Source of the DNA: Planoprotostelium fungivorum
Lineage: Eukaryota; Evosea; Variosea; Cavosteliida; Cavosteliaceae
Assembly (NCBI GenBank): GCA_003024175.1
Contig: MDYQ01000027.1
Coordinates: forward strand, 1-64,000
Direction: 5' to 3'
Length of the DNA: 64,000 nt
Every line of letters starts with the position of its first letter. The stretch's first letter is position 1. The position numbers and the translations under genes were made by a program. Below, piece by piece: positions 9,978-21,833 of the stretch. A model generated the notes under the pieces. It ran no database searches. It worked only from the letters and a program-made list of their open reading frames with translations, and had not been told where the DNA came from.

Positions 9978-11854
9978 ATGAAGAGACAATGGGGGGAGGA
10001 CCTTAGACCCCCTATGGAAGAGTCAGCACTAAATGTGGTACTCTCATCGAAGAAGGCAACCGTGATCGCTGTCTTCCGAAGGACAGATTGGCCATTCCAT
10101 TCAGAACCCCGTCTTCCAGTCATCAATGACGCCGCTCAAGTGTTGATGCAGTCTTTGCTAGATCAGAACCCTCAGACAAAGAGGTGATAGAATGCATCTT
10201 CACTCGGATGATTATCGATTGTCCGGCAGTTCCGCCTGCATCTCTTTTTGGGATTCAGTGAGTAGAGTTGCCAGAGGAGAGAACATCACAAGAGAGGAGA
10301 TTCAACTACCCGAAGCTCATCTGTCCGTCCGGTGAGCCCACAGATGGCTAAGCCATCCACTCTGACAGTCTAACAGATACAAGAGAATCGAAGAAGAAGA
10401 CATAACGGTTGTGATCACCGCCAAGAGAGCAAAGGAGAATGCAAATCACCGACCCACCTCTACATCTACCAACAGAAAGAGGTTTCGTGAGTCTTTCAAC
10501 GGAATAGTTCTGATTTCATCAGAGTCCAACGATCTCGGAGCTCTCATCGAAGCGGTGGAAGAGGATGTGATTGGGCACATCCTCGGGTTGCAGGAGATCC
10601 TCTTGTTTGTCGTAGAGATCGGACTCAACAACAAATTCCTGGGAGGGAATCGTAACAGTGCGCGACTCTTTCAATTGGAGAATGCACAGCAGGTCAGAGG
10701 AAAGACGTGTGCGTTCGATGATGATCATCACCACATCCATCACATCCCGTCTCACCATCATGCTTCCAAATATCCTGAGACTCTATTTACAGTTGACCTG
10801 GAACAAAGCGCCCACTTTAACAAGGCCTTCTCTCAGCATCTCAACCCCGACACGATGACATCCAGATTCCCTCTCCGAATGGGCCACTCACCCGGCCTCT
10901 TCTTCTTCTGCCTCCGTCAGGTACATTCTCTCATGACACGTCATGAAGATGAGCCGTCCTCATTTCCGCAGATCTTACCCAACATCTACCTTGGATTATC
11001 CATGGGGGACACCAACATCGATGTCCCTCCCCCTCTCCACGAAGATACACCACAAAAGATCGTATGGACTCGTGCAAAGTGGGACACCTTCATGGAAGAT
11101 TGCATCCGTCACATACAGAACAACCCACAGTACGGATCCACAACTCGAATGACTCTACCGGGTGAGTCCTCACAGATGATGGATCTGAAGGGAGCAGATG
11201 CCTTTTATGAACACGGAGAGAGGGTCTTCTGCTATGCGTATACGGGGTTGGACTTTATACCTTCTGGGAATTCGGATGGTTATTTATGGAGATCGAGTCG
11301 TGGTGCAATCTGTTCGGGTGAGTCTCTTGCATGACGATCGTCACTTCACCATCGTGATCCTGATCACCATCGTGATCTTCATCTTGATCACCATCACGAT
11401 CGTGAATAAGAGATGACTGAAGAGAGATAGGAAATCTGAAGAGGACCTATTTCTACACGGAAGACCCCAAAGGAAGGAAGTTCAGACGGAGAGTAATGTG
11501 GCTGGAAGACGTTAGGGGAGTGCAGATGGTGGAGTACAGACACTTTGAGCACCACGGGAACACCAGCAGTGAGCACCTGTTGGGTCCCTCTTTCATGGAC
11601 TGGTCCTCCCTATTCAATCTCCCACAGAAGCATGAATCCTCCCCCATTGACTCTGTGCGTACACACTTACTCCTGCCTCTGAGGAGTGTCTGAAGGATAT
11701 GCAGGCTGCCACAGCGAATCAGAACATACAGGGAGATAGAAGAGTGAAGAGGGGAGAGATGAGGGAAGACAAGGGAGAAGATAAGCCCAGCAATGACGTG
11801 ACATCCTATGTCAATAACATTTTAACTAGCTGGGAGCTTCAATTTGGGCTGTAG
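9978..11854 (+). CDS. Possible CG-1-like DNA-binding protein
   Basis: Exons read MKRQWGEDLRPPMEESALNV, then VITAKRAKENANHRPTSTST-NRKRFRESFNG, ILGLQEILLFVVEIGLNNKF, SPGLFFFCLRQVHSLMT, DTPQKIVWTRAKWDTFMEDC, then SDGYLWRSSRGA, and after an intron TYFYTEDPKGRKFRRRVMWL...VEYRHFEHHG. The order DGY-W--, FRRR--W--D and MV-YRHF resembles the CG-1 domain of CAMTA transcription factors (DGHSWRKK...FQRRSYWMLD...LVHYRD). A last intron (11655-11704) leads to the exon AATANQNIQGDRRVKRGEMR...WELQFGL, with its stop at 11852-11854. The function is inferred from that resemblance only. A nuclear regulator fits the basic TNRKRFR stretch. The 5' exons between 10187 and 10411 are approximate. Confidence 0.55.
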
Positions 11855-11916
11855 ATAAATGAGTTGTAAGATGACTGGTTGTCAATGCATGACTATTTCT
11901 GTCAGATGGAGGACAT

Positions 11917-13406
11917 TTATGACCAAGAGGGGATGACTCTCATTCCATAGTCCATGAATTTCCACATTCCAACGGCCCACTCCTCCACTCCGTTGGGGTA
12001 CTTTCGTAATTCGGGGAAGGCGATACCTTCACTCTCATCAGCATCGTCACATGTCTCATCGATGACTCATGCATCTCATCGCGGATGATGACGCATTCTA
12101 TCGCAGATGATGATGATCACCTAATCCGTACAGCCCATCGATCTCCTTTCCGTTCTCGTCCTTCAGTTTTCCACACTTTCCATCGTGGGTCACATTCGAC
12201 TCTACACCGTTGTAGATGATCTGGGGTAGCTTGACTCGATCGTATCCCACGGCATACACGATCTTCGTGCAGTTTGGTAAGAGCTCTTTGTACGTCTTCT
12301 GCTCGTCCTGCTGTCGTCAGTTTGTCTCACTGAGATGAATGGAATCACCTGGGAGAGGGTGATCTTTCTCAGCAGAGGGTGACACGATTTGTCGTAATAT
12401 TCTCTGGCCCAATCGGCAGCTGCCAACTTCAAACCGGTATTATCGTTCTTGATCCATCCGTCCTGCGTCCTTCAGCTTCATCATCGTCACGTGTTTCACG
12501 ATGATCATCGCATGGAGAATGATGGATGATGGACTCACCATGTATTCTGCGTACAAGAGAGGCTTTCTAGACACACACTCTACCGATGCCACTTTCAATC
12601 CGTGTTCCTCTGGTAAGATGGTGCACAGATTTCTCAGAAGCAAGACGCCCGAATGAGAGGTACCCAATACGGCGACGTGGTCTTTTTCGTTGATGATGGA
12701 CTTGAGCTTCGTGGCTGAGAATCCATCTTGTAATGGAATGCATTGGATGTTGGGATAGTCTCGGTGGATGTTCAACTCTCTCGCCTTACTTCCCGTGCAG
12801 AAGACTATTCTCTCGGTCTGAAGTTTCTCCTGGAGAATGTGAGTTGAGATGATGAGAATGAGGATGGAATACGTACTCCATCTTCGAGGGTGATGGTCCA
12901 TTCGTTCTGTTTGTCGGACTTCTCGACGGAGGTCACCATGGCTTTGCGGTTCTTGATGCGATTCAAGATGCACTGTGTCGTTGCTGTGACTGCGGCTGCG
13001 GCGTAAGACAGAGGGCACCCGATCTCTTGCTCGAGGTCTCTCATCGACTTGAAGGGATTATCATTGGGTGACCCACTCTCGATCTGTGAATGTGTCACGT
13101 TTGATGGTGGAGAGGAGTGTCACACCTCTTTTGCTCTCTCGTTCAGATAAGGGCAAGCCGTGAAGAACTTGAGGAACAATTGCACTTTCGTGTTGCTAAG
13201 TAATGCATCAGAAATCATGCTGATATATGTTAGCGAACCAACCTGGGGACTTCTGGTACATCAGAGAGGTTTCCCGAGTTGAAATGAGGGTCGATCCACA
13301 CGACTTGATCTTCTCTGATACCACTCGATAGGAGGTTACCAATGGCACATAATCCGGCGGGACCAGCGCCGATGACGGTCCATGTGATCTGCGGAAGGCT
13401 TCCCAT
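11917..13406 (-). CDS. FAD/NAD(P)-binding oxidoreductase
   Basis: It starts MGSLPQITWTVIGAGPAGLC, with the FAD Rossmann motif GAGPAG at residues 13-18. Later exons give RELNIHRDYPNIQCIPLQDG, a second nucleotide-binding stretch VAVLGTSHSGVLLLRNL (GTSHSG replacing GxGxxG), YAVGYDRVKLPQI and a C-terminus WAVGMWKFMDYGMRVIPSWS. The layout (FAD site, internal NADP-type site, ATG/AVG motif near the end) fits flavin monooxygenases and pyridine-nucleotide-dependent oxidoreductases of the FAD-NAD(P)-binding class. The substrate is unknown. The gene is compact with about seven introns and is divergent from the Spo7-like gene. Confidence 0.75.
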
Positions 13407-13646
13407 CTTTTGTGATCTTTCTTTGTGATCCTGTTCCGGTTTTACGCGAACAGATTACAAAGTGAAACTTTGTTTTCTGAGAAATGAAAGAGGTCTGTGC
13501 TTTGGTGGTCGTACAGCTGCAGCAGTTGAATGCCAACGAGAGGACAGCACGGAGAGGGTGAGGATAGATCGATACTATAGCGGGCGTCAGATTTCGTTTG
13601 AATCAGATTTACAACGAGACGCATCGCATGAGAAAGACAAGACACG

Positions 13647-14277
13647 ATGAGCCACCTCAATTCCCCAACATCAACATGGCAAGTGGATCCCACCACTCAA
13701 TTACTAGGTATGATTTGTAATTAACTATTATGATCAGATCGCATGCTGACATTCGAAGACGTGTATATATTTGAGACACAAGTGAAGAAGACATTGCAAG
13801 AGGTCAATCGACAGAAGAAAAATTATCAAACGGTGTTATACATCCTCTCTACTTGGACGATCTGTGCCTTGGCATGGTATCTGTGGACGTACGTGGCGGG
13901 TGAAGTGAGAGCGTGTCAATTGGAATTAGACGCACAGAAGGTGAGCCATCACCATCCCATCGTAACGATTCCCAACACGATCGCAGCAACTGAACACGAG
14001 AGAGACCATCGAAGCTCTCCTCCACTGCCAGAGATCAGAAGAGACAGATTGGCCCCTCTTCACCCCAGTCAACATGTGTCTCCTCACCGGTCTCCTCGCC
14101 GTCTTCTCATTCTTCGCATGCGGTTTCTACACGGACAAGATACTCGGCGCCACGCGATATCTCTCGCGTTGCAATCAAACACTGAGAACGTTCAACATCT
14201 ACTTCGATCAGAAGACACAGAAGCTCATCAGCCTCCCCCGCAGGAACACGAGCCGAGGGGGAGGAAATAAACGATAG
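13647..14277 (+). CDS. Spo7/CNEP1R1-like regulatory subunit of lipin phosphatase
   Basis: Three exons. The first intron is only 30 nt (13708-13737) and the second is 46 nt (13941-13986). The order is an acidic/aromatic N-terminus FEDVYIFETQVKKTLQEVNR, TM1 (VLYILSTWTICALAWYLW), a loop with TDWPLFTPVNM, TM2 (CLLTGLLAVFSFFACGFYT), then the tail YLSRCNQTLRTFNIYFDQKT-QKLISLPRR. This matches TMEM188/CNEP1R1: two helices, an RCR-VL--YN-S-D--GKL-L-PR tail and about 170 residues. In yeast and animals this subunit activates the Nem1/CTDNEP1 phosphatase at the nuclear envelope and ER, dephosphorylating lipin. The assignment rests on topology and tail pattern. Confidence 0.7.
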
Positions 14278-14332
14278 ATCGACGTCAACTTCATGAGACA
14301 AAAGAGGAGACAGACACGTCGGTGTATGTAGA

Positions 14333-16301
14333 TCAATAGTCCACCCCGGTCAGCTGCTTGAGTGCCAATTTGAGGTTCTTCACTGCCGCTGAGGTGTCGT
14401 CGAATTGTAGGGAGCTGAGGACGTACCTTGTGTACTTGATTGCCTTCTCCGTGTCATCCATCGTCGGCTCATACTTGCTCTGCACGCTCTGACTCATCCT
14501 AGGCTGAGCCTGCAATTGAGGCTGAGGCTGTGGCTGAGGCTTTGGTTGTGGCTGATATTGTGGCTGAGGCTGAGAGGGGGGGAGGGAGGGAGGCTGGGAG
14601 GGAGGAGGAGAAGGATAAGAGGGAGGAGGGAGAGGCCAAGAGGGAGGGACAGAGGGAGGGGAGGGAAGGTGAGAAGAGGGGGGAGAGGGAAGGTGAGAAG
14701 AAGGGTATTGTGGAGAAGTCTGAAAGGAAGGAGGGTAACCGTTGCCGTTGGGTGGTTGTCTCCAGGATGGTGCTTGCTCCTTCTCTTGTCCCTGAGTTGA
14801 TTCAATCGAAATTCGAAACGAAATGTGATGAAAATAACCTCTTGACGATTGGGATTGTAGATCGTGGGCCCTGGCGTGTGATTCGTCTCAAAGGGTGGTG
14901 GTGGCTGTTCGATGTGAGTGGATGCTCTATTTATAGATCTATGACTCACGAAGCTGGGTGGTGTGACAGACGGAAAAGCTGTCGTTGGTGAGACAAGGGA
15001 GACATTCAACGTGTGGACTCACCCGGAGGCGCGGGGAGATTCAAGTTGTCGTTGCCGTAACGAGAGAAAGAAGGAGAAGGGATGTTCATGGTGGAGAATG
15101 AAGAGGGTGGGGGTGGTACAACGTCCATGGGTGAAGGTACACTGGTGACTGCTCGTTCATCATCACATGATCGAGTTGACGATCTTGACCGTGATGATCG
15201 GATGGACGATGTGGAGATGACTCACAATTCTGCTCGGACCATGATGGAACTGATGGTGGTGCCTCATAAGTGTCTGTCTGCTGTGTGTTCTGATACTTCT
15301 GTGGAGGTGCTTCATAAGTGTCTGTCTGCTGTGTGTTCTGATATTTCTGTGCAGGTGCTTCATAAGTGTCTGTCTGCTGTGTGTTCTGATATTTCTGTGC
15401 AGGTGCCTCATACGTATCAAACTGCTGTGTACTCTGATGGTTCTGCGGAGGTGACTCGTTGTAGACGGATGGAGTTGCAGTGTTGTTCGTTTCAGCGGCC
15501 ATGGTACTCAATTCGGACTCCAATTCTTGCTCAGCTTTGCTTCCCGGTTTGGGCTTCTGTCCATTTCTGATGGCGTTCATGATGTCCGCCGCCTTCCTTG
15601 ATGATGTCACTCTCTCGTTTCGATGAGAGCACTCACCACTTTGCATATTTGATCTTCTCGGATACCTTGTTACGTTTCAGTTTCACTCCATGTCGATGTG
15701 ATGGAAAGATGAGATGAGACGATCAACACCTCTGGACTGAGAGGACCGAATTGTGTGAGTACTTGTAGCAATATAGAAGATGTCAAGAAAGTTGCCGCCG
15801 TCTCCCTGTTGGGTAGTCACATCCTCCGTCACGTCATCATCATCCTCACTTTGTCGCTTGACCCGATCTGTCTTGATTATCGGCAGCGTTGAATGCCTTC
15901 ATGGCAGTGGACATCACTTTGTCTTGTCCATTCTCCAATTGCCCGCCCAATTGTGACTTTCTCTGTGGAGTACAATGAGACGGAGTGGTGGATGGAGTCT
16001 CACATCGTCTAGATAATCCATAGAGTCTAAGAGAAACTTTTTGACGGCGGGGTCATTGGGTGCAACCTTCGAACGAAGGGAAACACCTTCTTGAACTCCA
16101 TACGTTCCACCTGCGGAGGCATCAGACTCTTCTCGTCAATTGTCCAATAATATGAGGGTTACGAGAGGAAATGGGTCGCCCAATTGTACAAGATGATGTG
16201 ATCTCACAATAATAAGCAGTCACTGGATCATGCTTCTGAAGGATTGTCGCCTGCTTGAAGTAATTTACAAGAGGCTTGAGAGCTGGTGGTGGTGTGTTCA
16301 T
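14333..16301 (-). CDS. VTA1: VTA1/LIP5, Vps4 ATPase cofactor
   Basis: The N-terminal exons read LKPLVNYFKQATILQKHDPV-TAYYC, MEFKKVFPFVRRLHPMTPPS, LDSMDYLDD, FNAADNQDRSG and ATFLTSSILLQVLTQFGPLS, matching the tandem MIT-like N-domain of VTA1/LIP5 (HD--DPVVAYYC, ADNEDRAG, FYTASLL-DV---FGEL). A long disordered linker follows, with tandem TDTYEAPAQKYQNTQQ units and a Pro/Gln-rich stretch. The C-terminus AIKYTRYVLSSLQFDDTSAA-VKNLKLALKQL is the Vta1 C-terminal dimerisation/Vps4-binding helix. The protein acts on ESCRT-III disassembly at endosomes. It is divergent, 95 bp from the next gene. Confidence 0.9.
15258..15425. repeat. Coding tandem repeat, about 48-57 nt unit
   Basis: Three to four near-identical units inside the VTA1 linker encode TDTYEAPAQKYQNTQQ. 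Copies differ by single substitutions (APAQ/APPQ), suggesting recent unequal exchange or slippage. Confidence 0.85.
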
Positions 16302-16396
16302 GTTGCTGCTTTGTTTCAAAGAAAGTCCGCGTCCCTCGTTGTAATGGTTCGAACGATTTCTTGTCGGCCTTATCATCGCTTTCTCAGCTGTTCACA

Positions 16397-17905
16397 ATGA
16401 GCGGATTTCGGCATCACAGTGACCAAGACCCGTTGGTAGGATGTCTATTGATCACTATTTTGACAATGACACAATCTGATGCGATTTAGCTGGATTCGGT
16501 GTGGGCTCGACAGGTGCACCTGACAGCGGTAGGTCGAGTTCGTTATGTTTCTGCACTGACGATTACAATCGCCGCCCTCATTGTGTCGGGTTAGATCACT
16601 ACCATTTGCATGTGACTGATTCCGCTAGTAACCATCCTCCTGCTAGGAGTTCTCGTTCGAGTGGATTATTCTGAATCGATCCCCATTCCACACGTTCTTC
16701 GGGTCACAGGCATCATATGCCTCGTATGTTCTTTCCTCTTGGGGTGACGCCTTCTCTTACGACCTCATTGAAATATTCCTCCAGGCTCCTCGTAGTCCTA
16801 TTGACGCCTACCCACACGAAGAAGCATCTGGCCTCCACCGATCTGTTTGGTGAAGGCTACATCGGCGCTTGGCCAGTGGAGGACATCAATCTATGGACGG
16901 GTTACATCAGAAACACCTTCTCCTTCACTTCATCCCGGATGGTCTTCTGTTACATCTCGACCGTCATCCTCTTCTGTGGAGGTCTCATCGTATACGGTAA
17001 TTGTTCTACATATCATCCTTCATCAATTCAAACACAAAAGACATCATCTTCGAGTGATGATGTCATACGGCTGAAGACGATCAACAGTTGGATATCTGTC
17101 TAGCGACGTTGAAGTCTTCGCCCCAGGAACATCATCATGTGAGCTCATCTTACGTTTCACCTCTAACGCTCTCAGTCTCCATCTTCTGTGTCCTCTTCCT
17201 TCCTTTCATCCTCTTATCCATCCTCTTTCTCGTCTACGTCGGGTGAGTGAGTCATGAGATTCACCTTCTAAACTCGAACAGCGGTGATGTCCTTCACTTG
17301 CGTTGGGCCAGACACAACAAGGCATTTCGCACCTTTGTTTTAAACAAGAGAAGCATCTACTGGCTGGGTCAATTGTACATCCTGCAGCCGACCGGTGATC
17401 TACAACGTTTCATTCGAATGAAACTCACTCTCATCAGGTGCATGGCCCAACAGAGTCTTGTGGACCGTCGTGGGCATAGAGATGACACCCACCCTCTATG
17501 CCGACGTCTCTGTCAGTTCGATTCGAATCCATCTTGCCAGATGGGCCGTCGGTGGACGAAGAAGTGTCTATCTAGAGGTCCCCGTGCCCGATGAGGTCGC
17601 ACCACGTGCGGCTGGGTGGCTGCAAGACTTTGCGGGGAGGTACACGACCAACGTATTTATTGAACCATTCCTCACCACTTCGTCTCATCTATCACCCAAC
17701 TTCAGGAGCACAGGCAGAGATTATTTTTGATAAACGAATTTCATCTTGTCTCCTTCTTCAAGAACTGATCATCGACACGGAGACACAGACGCGTGATGAT
17801 CGAAAGAACTACAAGTCTATTCACTTAGACGTGACCGCAGAGGAGGAGTCAGCCGCCTTCACCGTGCTGACAACAATTAGTCTGTTGTTGAATGGCTTTG
17901 AGTGA
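16397..17905 (+). CDS. Polytopic membrane protein, 3' end uncertain
   Basis: The proposed start is MSGFRHHSDQDPL, followed by short exons: VRYVSALTITIAALIVSG, VTILLLGVLVRVDYSESIPI, then LLVVLLTPTHTKKHLASTDL-FGEGYIGAWPVEDINLWTGY, a hydrophobic segment MVFCYISTVILFCGGLIVY, and SVSIFCVLFLPFILLSILFL. After these come HNKAFRTFVLNKRSIYWLGQ and VVGIEMTPTLYADVSVSSIR. At least four transmembrane helices are visible. The C-terminus is either LSPNFRSTGRDYF (stop near 17730) or an exon ending LLLQELIIDTETQ...LLLNGFE at 17905; I could not decide. I do not recognise the family. Confidence 0.5.
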
Positions 17906-18073
17906 ATGGTAAGCACCAATACCATCTCTCTTCGGAATGAAGGATGACCGGCACGGCGTGGGTGAAAATTAGTCGGTTCTTCCTTTCGGCCCCGAACAGC
18001 AAAACCGCCGAGACAACAAGTCACAAACAAAGACGATGAGCTGTGAGAGACAACGGTGACCACGTAAGACAAT

Positions 18074-20503
18074 ATGAAACCAGAGGCCAATCAGTCTGGG
18101 CGCAGATTATCCATTGGTGGACAACATTGGCCGGTGACTGTGAGAGGCATCAAGCATAGACTTTTCCTGGGAAAGAAGAATATCAAGGTGCTACCTACTG
18201 CAGAAAAAGAGTGAGCTGACGATGATATGTGTTCTAAAATTCTACAGTCGTCACTCTTCACTCGATGGATTGACTGTGACGCTTGATCCTGCGATTTTGG
18301 TGGAGACGGAAGATCCAAACGATAGACACCTCGATAATGCTCATCTGATACGGTTGATCGTCAAAAAGCAGACACTGGTCAATTTACCTGGGTTGAGTGG
18401 ATACTGCACGATGAATGATGATAATCAACTCGAATTCGAAATGTCCGCCACAGATGTGGAACAACGAGACGAGGTGACGTCAGGTCTTCTCCAAATTCCT
18501 CTCAGATTCAACAGATCGTTCGGATCCTCCGAGACCGGATCAGTCAGAGTCGAGATCATTCTACAGATGAGGCGGAGCCAACAGAGCAGACGCTGACGAC
18601 CATGATCGGCACTACCAAAGAATACATGATGACTGATAATGATTGGAATCTCATCACATTACACTCGCAAGACTATCTCTACGGAAGAGGTTCCACTGTC
18701 ATGGTGAAAAATCGTCCCAATCGTAGACTCTTTAGAATCAAGACTGGATATGTACAGATCAGATCCGATGACGGATCGAGTGAGTCCATCACCATCATCA
18801 TCATCTCATCATCACCATTCATATCACGTCACTATCATCAGCGACATCATTGTCATCATCAGATCCATCTCTGACGGTGATGAGAGGTGTACAGTCGACA
18901 TGGACCAGGGAGTCTCTTGGGTGAGATGTCCTTGCTGGGTGACGGATTCACCTCCGCTCTCTGTGTTGCCGAGACCGATTTGTGTCTGTCTGAAATCTCC
19001 CTCCAATTTTTGCGAAAGTTATTTCACTCCGAGCCCGCATTAGAATTAAGGTACACGAGCTCATCTCATCATCTCATCATCTCATCAACATAAACATGAT
19101 GACTCCTCACCTTCCAACTCGTCACTCACCCCTTTAGATTCTGGCACACTCTATCCGTTCGCATCGCTCTCCGATTACAATCAGCTCTCAATTACGATCG
19201 CCAGCAGGTGATCACCGTCACCCAACATCGTCACGGACGCTAACACGTCTCAGATCAAGATCGATCCCCACAAGGAGATGGAAGAGTCCGAGGGCTGCGC
19301 TGGATTCCTCTTCAAAGTGAACGCCATGGATTCTTATCAATCTGACGAGTTTCTCGTTTTGAGAGGTGAGGACGTTCTATACACCCAACTCATTCAGAAC
19401 AGACATCAGGGCGAGGTATCATCAGTTACCGGGCAGGCTGAGGATCCACAAGGACAGGATGGTCTTTCAGTCGAACATCTTGGGTTTCTACATCCTCGTG
19501 AGTCACGATGATGACATCAAACTGACTCGAAATAAAGAAGACGGTTCACTTGATGGACGTGGAGAGTGTTTCTACCAGGGGAAGCCACAAGGTTTGCATC
19601 AAGAAGACATCGAAGATGAGAACGGTGGGGATGATGATGAGAGAATGGCTGATAGAGGCAGAGAAACTTTCACATCGAAGTGGAGAAGGAGAGGGATGAT
19701 CTGAGAGGTGAGAGAGTGAGGGAGAAGAAGTTGAAGAGAGAAGGGATGATGGAGAATATTCTGTCCAGGAGAGAAAAGCAAGCTCCACTGGAACCGAGGA
19801 AGCCCATCACAGACATACCGAGAAATCCTTGTGACTCCATGGTGAATCCTCCTCTTTCATCTCATATTCTATACTTTCATCTCACATTCTATAAATGTTG
19901 TCTCTCTTCTCACGAACGAGTACAGATCGACGAAGAGTTCTTCTCGAATTGCAATCGACAAGATATGAAGGTATGGAAGGAAATCATTAGGGAGTCGCAG
20001 AGGGTGATTGAGACACCATCACGTGGGCACCTGACACCAGACGCAGGTCCTGTTCTCAGACGGGCAAGTCATCATGTGGGACGGAAAGCCTGGAGATCAC
20101 ATCTATCACATCTTAACTGGTCACGTCGTTCTCAAACGATTGGGTCAGATCATCGCTCAATTGGGCCCGGGTGATATCTTCGGGTGGGTTGTCTTTCGAT
20201 TCCATCAGGCGGAGCTGCGATCGCATGAGAACATCTCTGATGGAGGCAGGGACGTACCTTTCATGGGCATCCATCCCATATACGGTGAAATGGTTGTGGT
20301 GAGAGAGCTCGAGGTGGTGGTAGTGGAGAGTGAGAGGCTGAAAGAGAGAATCTCAAAGGATTATAGTCTGGGGATACAAGTGAGACAGTGTGATGATGCG
20401 TGAATTGAAGGAGGACGAGGTGTATCGATTCGTCGCGGTCAAGTTGGATGACAAAGTGAGAAAGATAGAGTGGAGCCATTCTTTGATGAAAGCGCAAAGT
20501 TGA
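18074..20503 (+). CDS. Protein with two cyclic-nucleotide-binding domains flanking a GRAM domain
   Basis: It starts MKPEANQSGRRLSIGGQHWP. The first cNMP-like domain spans YLYGRGSTVMVKNRPNRRLF, IKTGYVQIRSDDGS, LLGEMSLLGDGFTSALCVAE and a C-helix LRKLFHSEPALELR. A GRAM-like domain follows: FLVLRDIRARYHQLPGRLRI-HKDRMVFQSNILGFYI, then VESVSTRGSHKVCIKK. The second cNMP-like domain reads LFSDGQVIMWDGKPGDHIYH-ILTGHVVLKRLGQIIAQLGP-GDIFG, then GEMVVVRELEVVVVESE. A last 31-nt intron leads to EDEVYRFVAVKLDDKV...KAQS*. Order cNB-GRAM-cNB is that of the C-terminal part of Dictyostelium cGMP-binding proteins GbpC/GbpD, here without RasGEF or kinase modules. The phosphate-binding cassette LGEMSLLG...TSA lacks the canonical Arg, so nucleotide binding is uncertain. 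Confidence 0.75.
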
Positions 20504-20688
20504 ATCCCGTTTTGTAAATAAACTTTTTGGGGTGAAAGTGTATCGCAGGTGTGCATGAGGGTATATATTCCAGCCAATAGGTCGTGTCTCTTTTCATCCA
20601 ACGGTATGCTATGTTGTCGTAACATGATCTGTGAGCTCAGGTGTCATCGTTGGTTATTTACCTGAAATAGTTTCACTGAAATCAACAA

Positions 20689-21783
20689 ATGAATCTACCT
20701 ACACCTATTATTCTAGCAACATCATCGCGGGAGGAGATGAAAGCATTCAAAGGGATATTTAAGAAGAATGGCGAGCCGATCCATGCCGCCAGGTGATCTC
20801 TCCTCGGTATTATGTGCACTGAAGACGATCAGCAATCCAGCACCTTCGTTCACTAAAAGCCCTGAATCACAGACACCAGAGGTGACGTCCTCGTGATGTT
20901 CTACATCAAAAATCAGCTGAGACGGATAGATGGTTGCACGGGGGATCCGATTTCTAGAAGAATCAGCTCAAAAGAGGAAGTATTTCGGTCCTCGCGCGCA
21001 GAAGTGTGTCGTGCATGGCTCTCGAATGTTGATCTTCTCAGATTGAGATTTGTCGTCGTATCAGACACGCACAATCAACACGAATCGATCAAGATGCCGG
21101 AAGCAGACGTCTTTATACACGCAGGTGACTTCTGTGGCCACGGAAATCTCAAAGAAGTGGAGAAGTTTGCCAGCTGGTTGTCGAGTCTGCCGTACCCACA
21201 CAAGATCGTCATCGCTGGTAATCACGGTGATCGTCCTCCAAGATGATCATCGACTCATCATCCGATCAGATTGGCCCTTCGAACGGGAGGCCGAGGCTGC
21301 CGAAGCATTATTGAAACCGCACTGTACGTATCTGAGAGACTCCTCCACCGTCATCGATGGCATCAAGTTTTACGGCTCACCGTGGCAGCCCAGGTGAGCC
21401 AAAAGACAATCTTCCCCTGACACCGACAGGTTCTTCGATTGGGCCTTCAATCTCGACCGAGGAGAAGCCATCCGCGAGAAATGGAACCTCATCGATAGAG
21501 ACACCGACATCCTCATTACCCACGGTGAGTGTCTATAACGCCTCACCCTCTAAAGACACAAGGTCCACCGAAGAACTTTGGAGGCATCGTCAAGAACGGA
21601 AGTGATGCGGGGTGTGAAGATCTGCTGGAGGTGATCCAGCAGATGAGACCCCTCTTACACATCTCGGGACACATTCACGAGTCATACGGCGTGACGCACG
21701 ACGAAGAGACAACTTACATCAACGCGAGCACTTGCACCTATCGTTATCAACCCACAAACCCTCCAGTAGTCTTTCAATTGTAA
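20689..21783 (+). CDS. Calcineurin-like metallophosphoesterase, MPPED type
   Basis: Start MNLPTPIILATSSREEMKAF; two short exons then lead to the catalytic core. The metal ligands are visible in order: VVVSDTHNQ (DxH), FIHAGDFCGHGN (GDxxxxG), IVIAGNH (GNH), DILITHGPP (TH) and HISGHIHESYG (GHxH). The intron after GNH and the one inside TH|GPP are about 45 nt and 40 nt. Length and motif spacing fit the MPPED1/MPPED2 (UPF0046) family of cytosolic phosphodiesterases. The physiological substrate is unknown. The C-terminus TCTYRYQPTNPPVVFQL carries the family's NPP.VF ending. Confidence 0.9.
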
Positions 21784-21833
21784 ATAAATCGAGTGAACGA
21801 AAGAATTACGTCGAGCTTTTCTTTTAACAGGGG

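Noticed and set aside
15082-15570. 162-codon plus-strand repeat protein
   Set aside because: Antisense of the VTA1 linker repeats.
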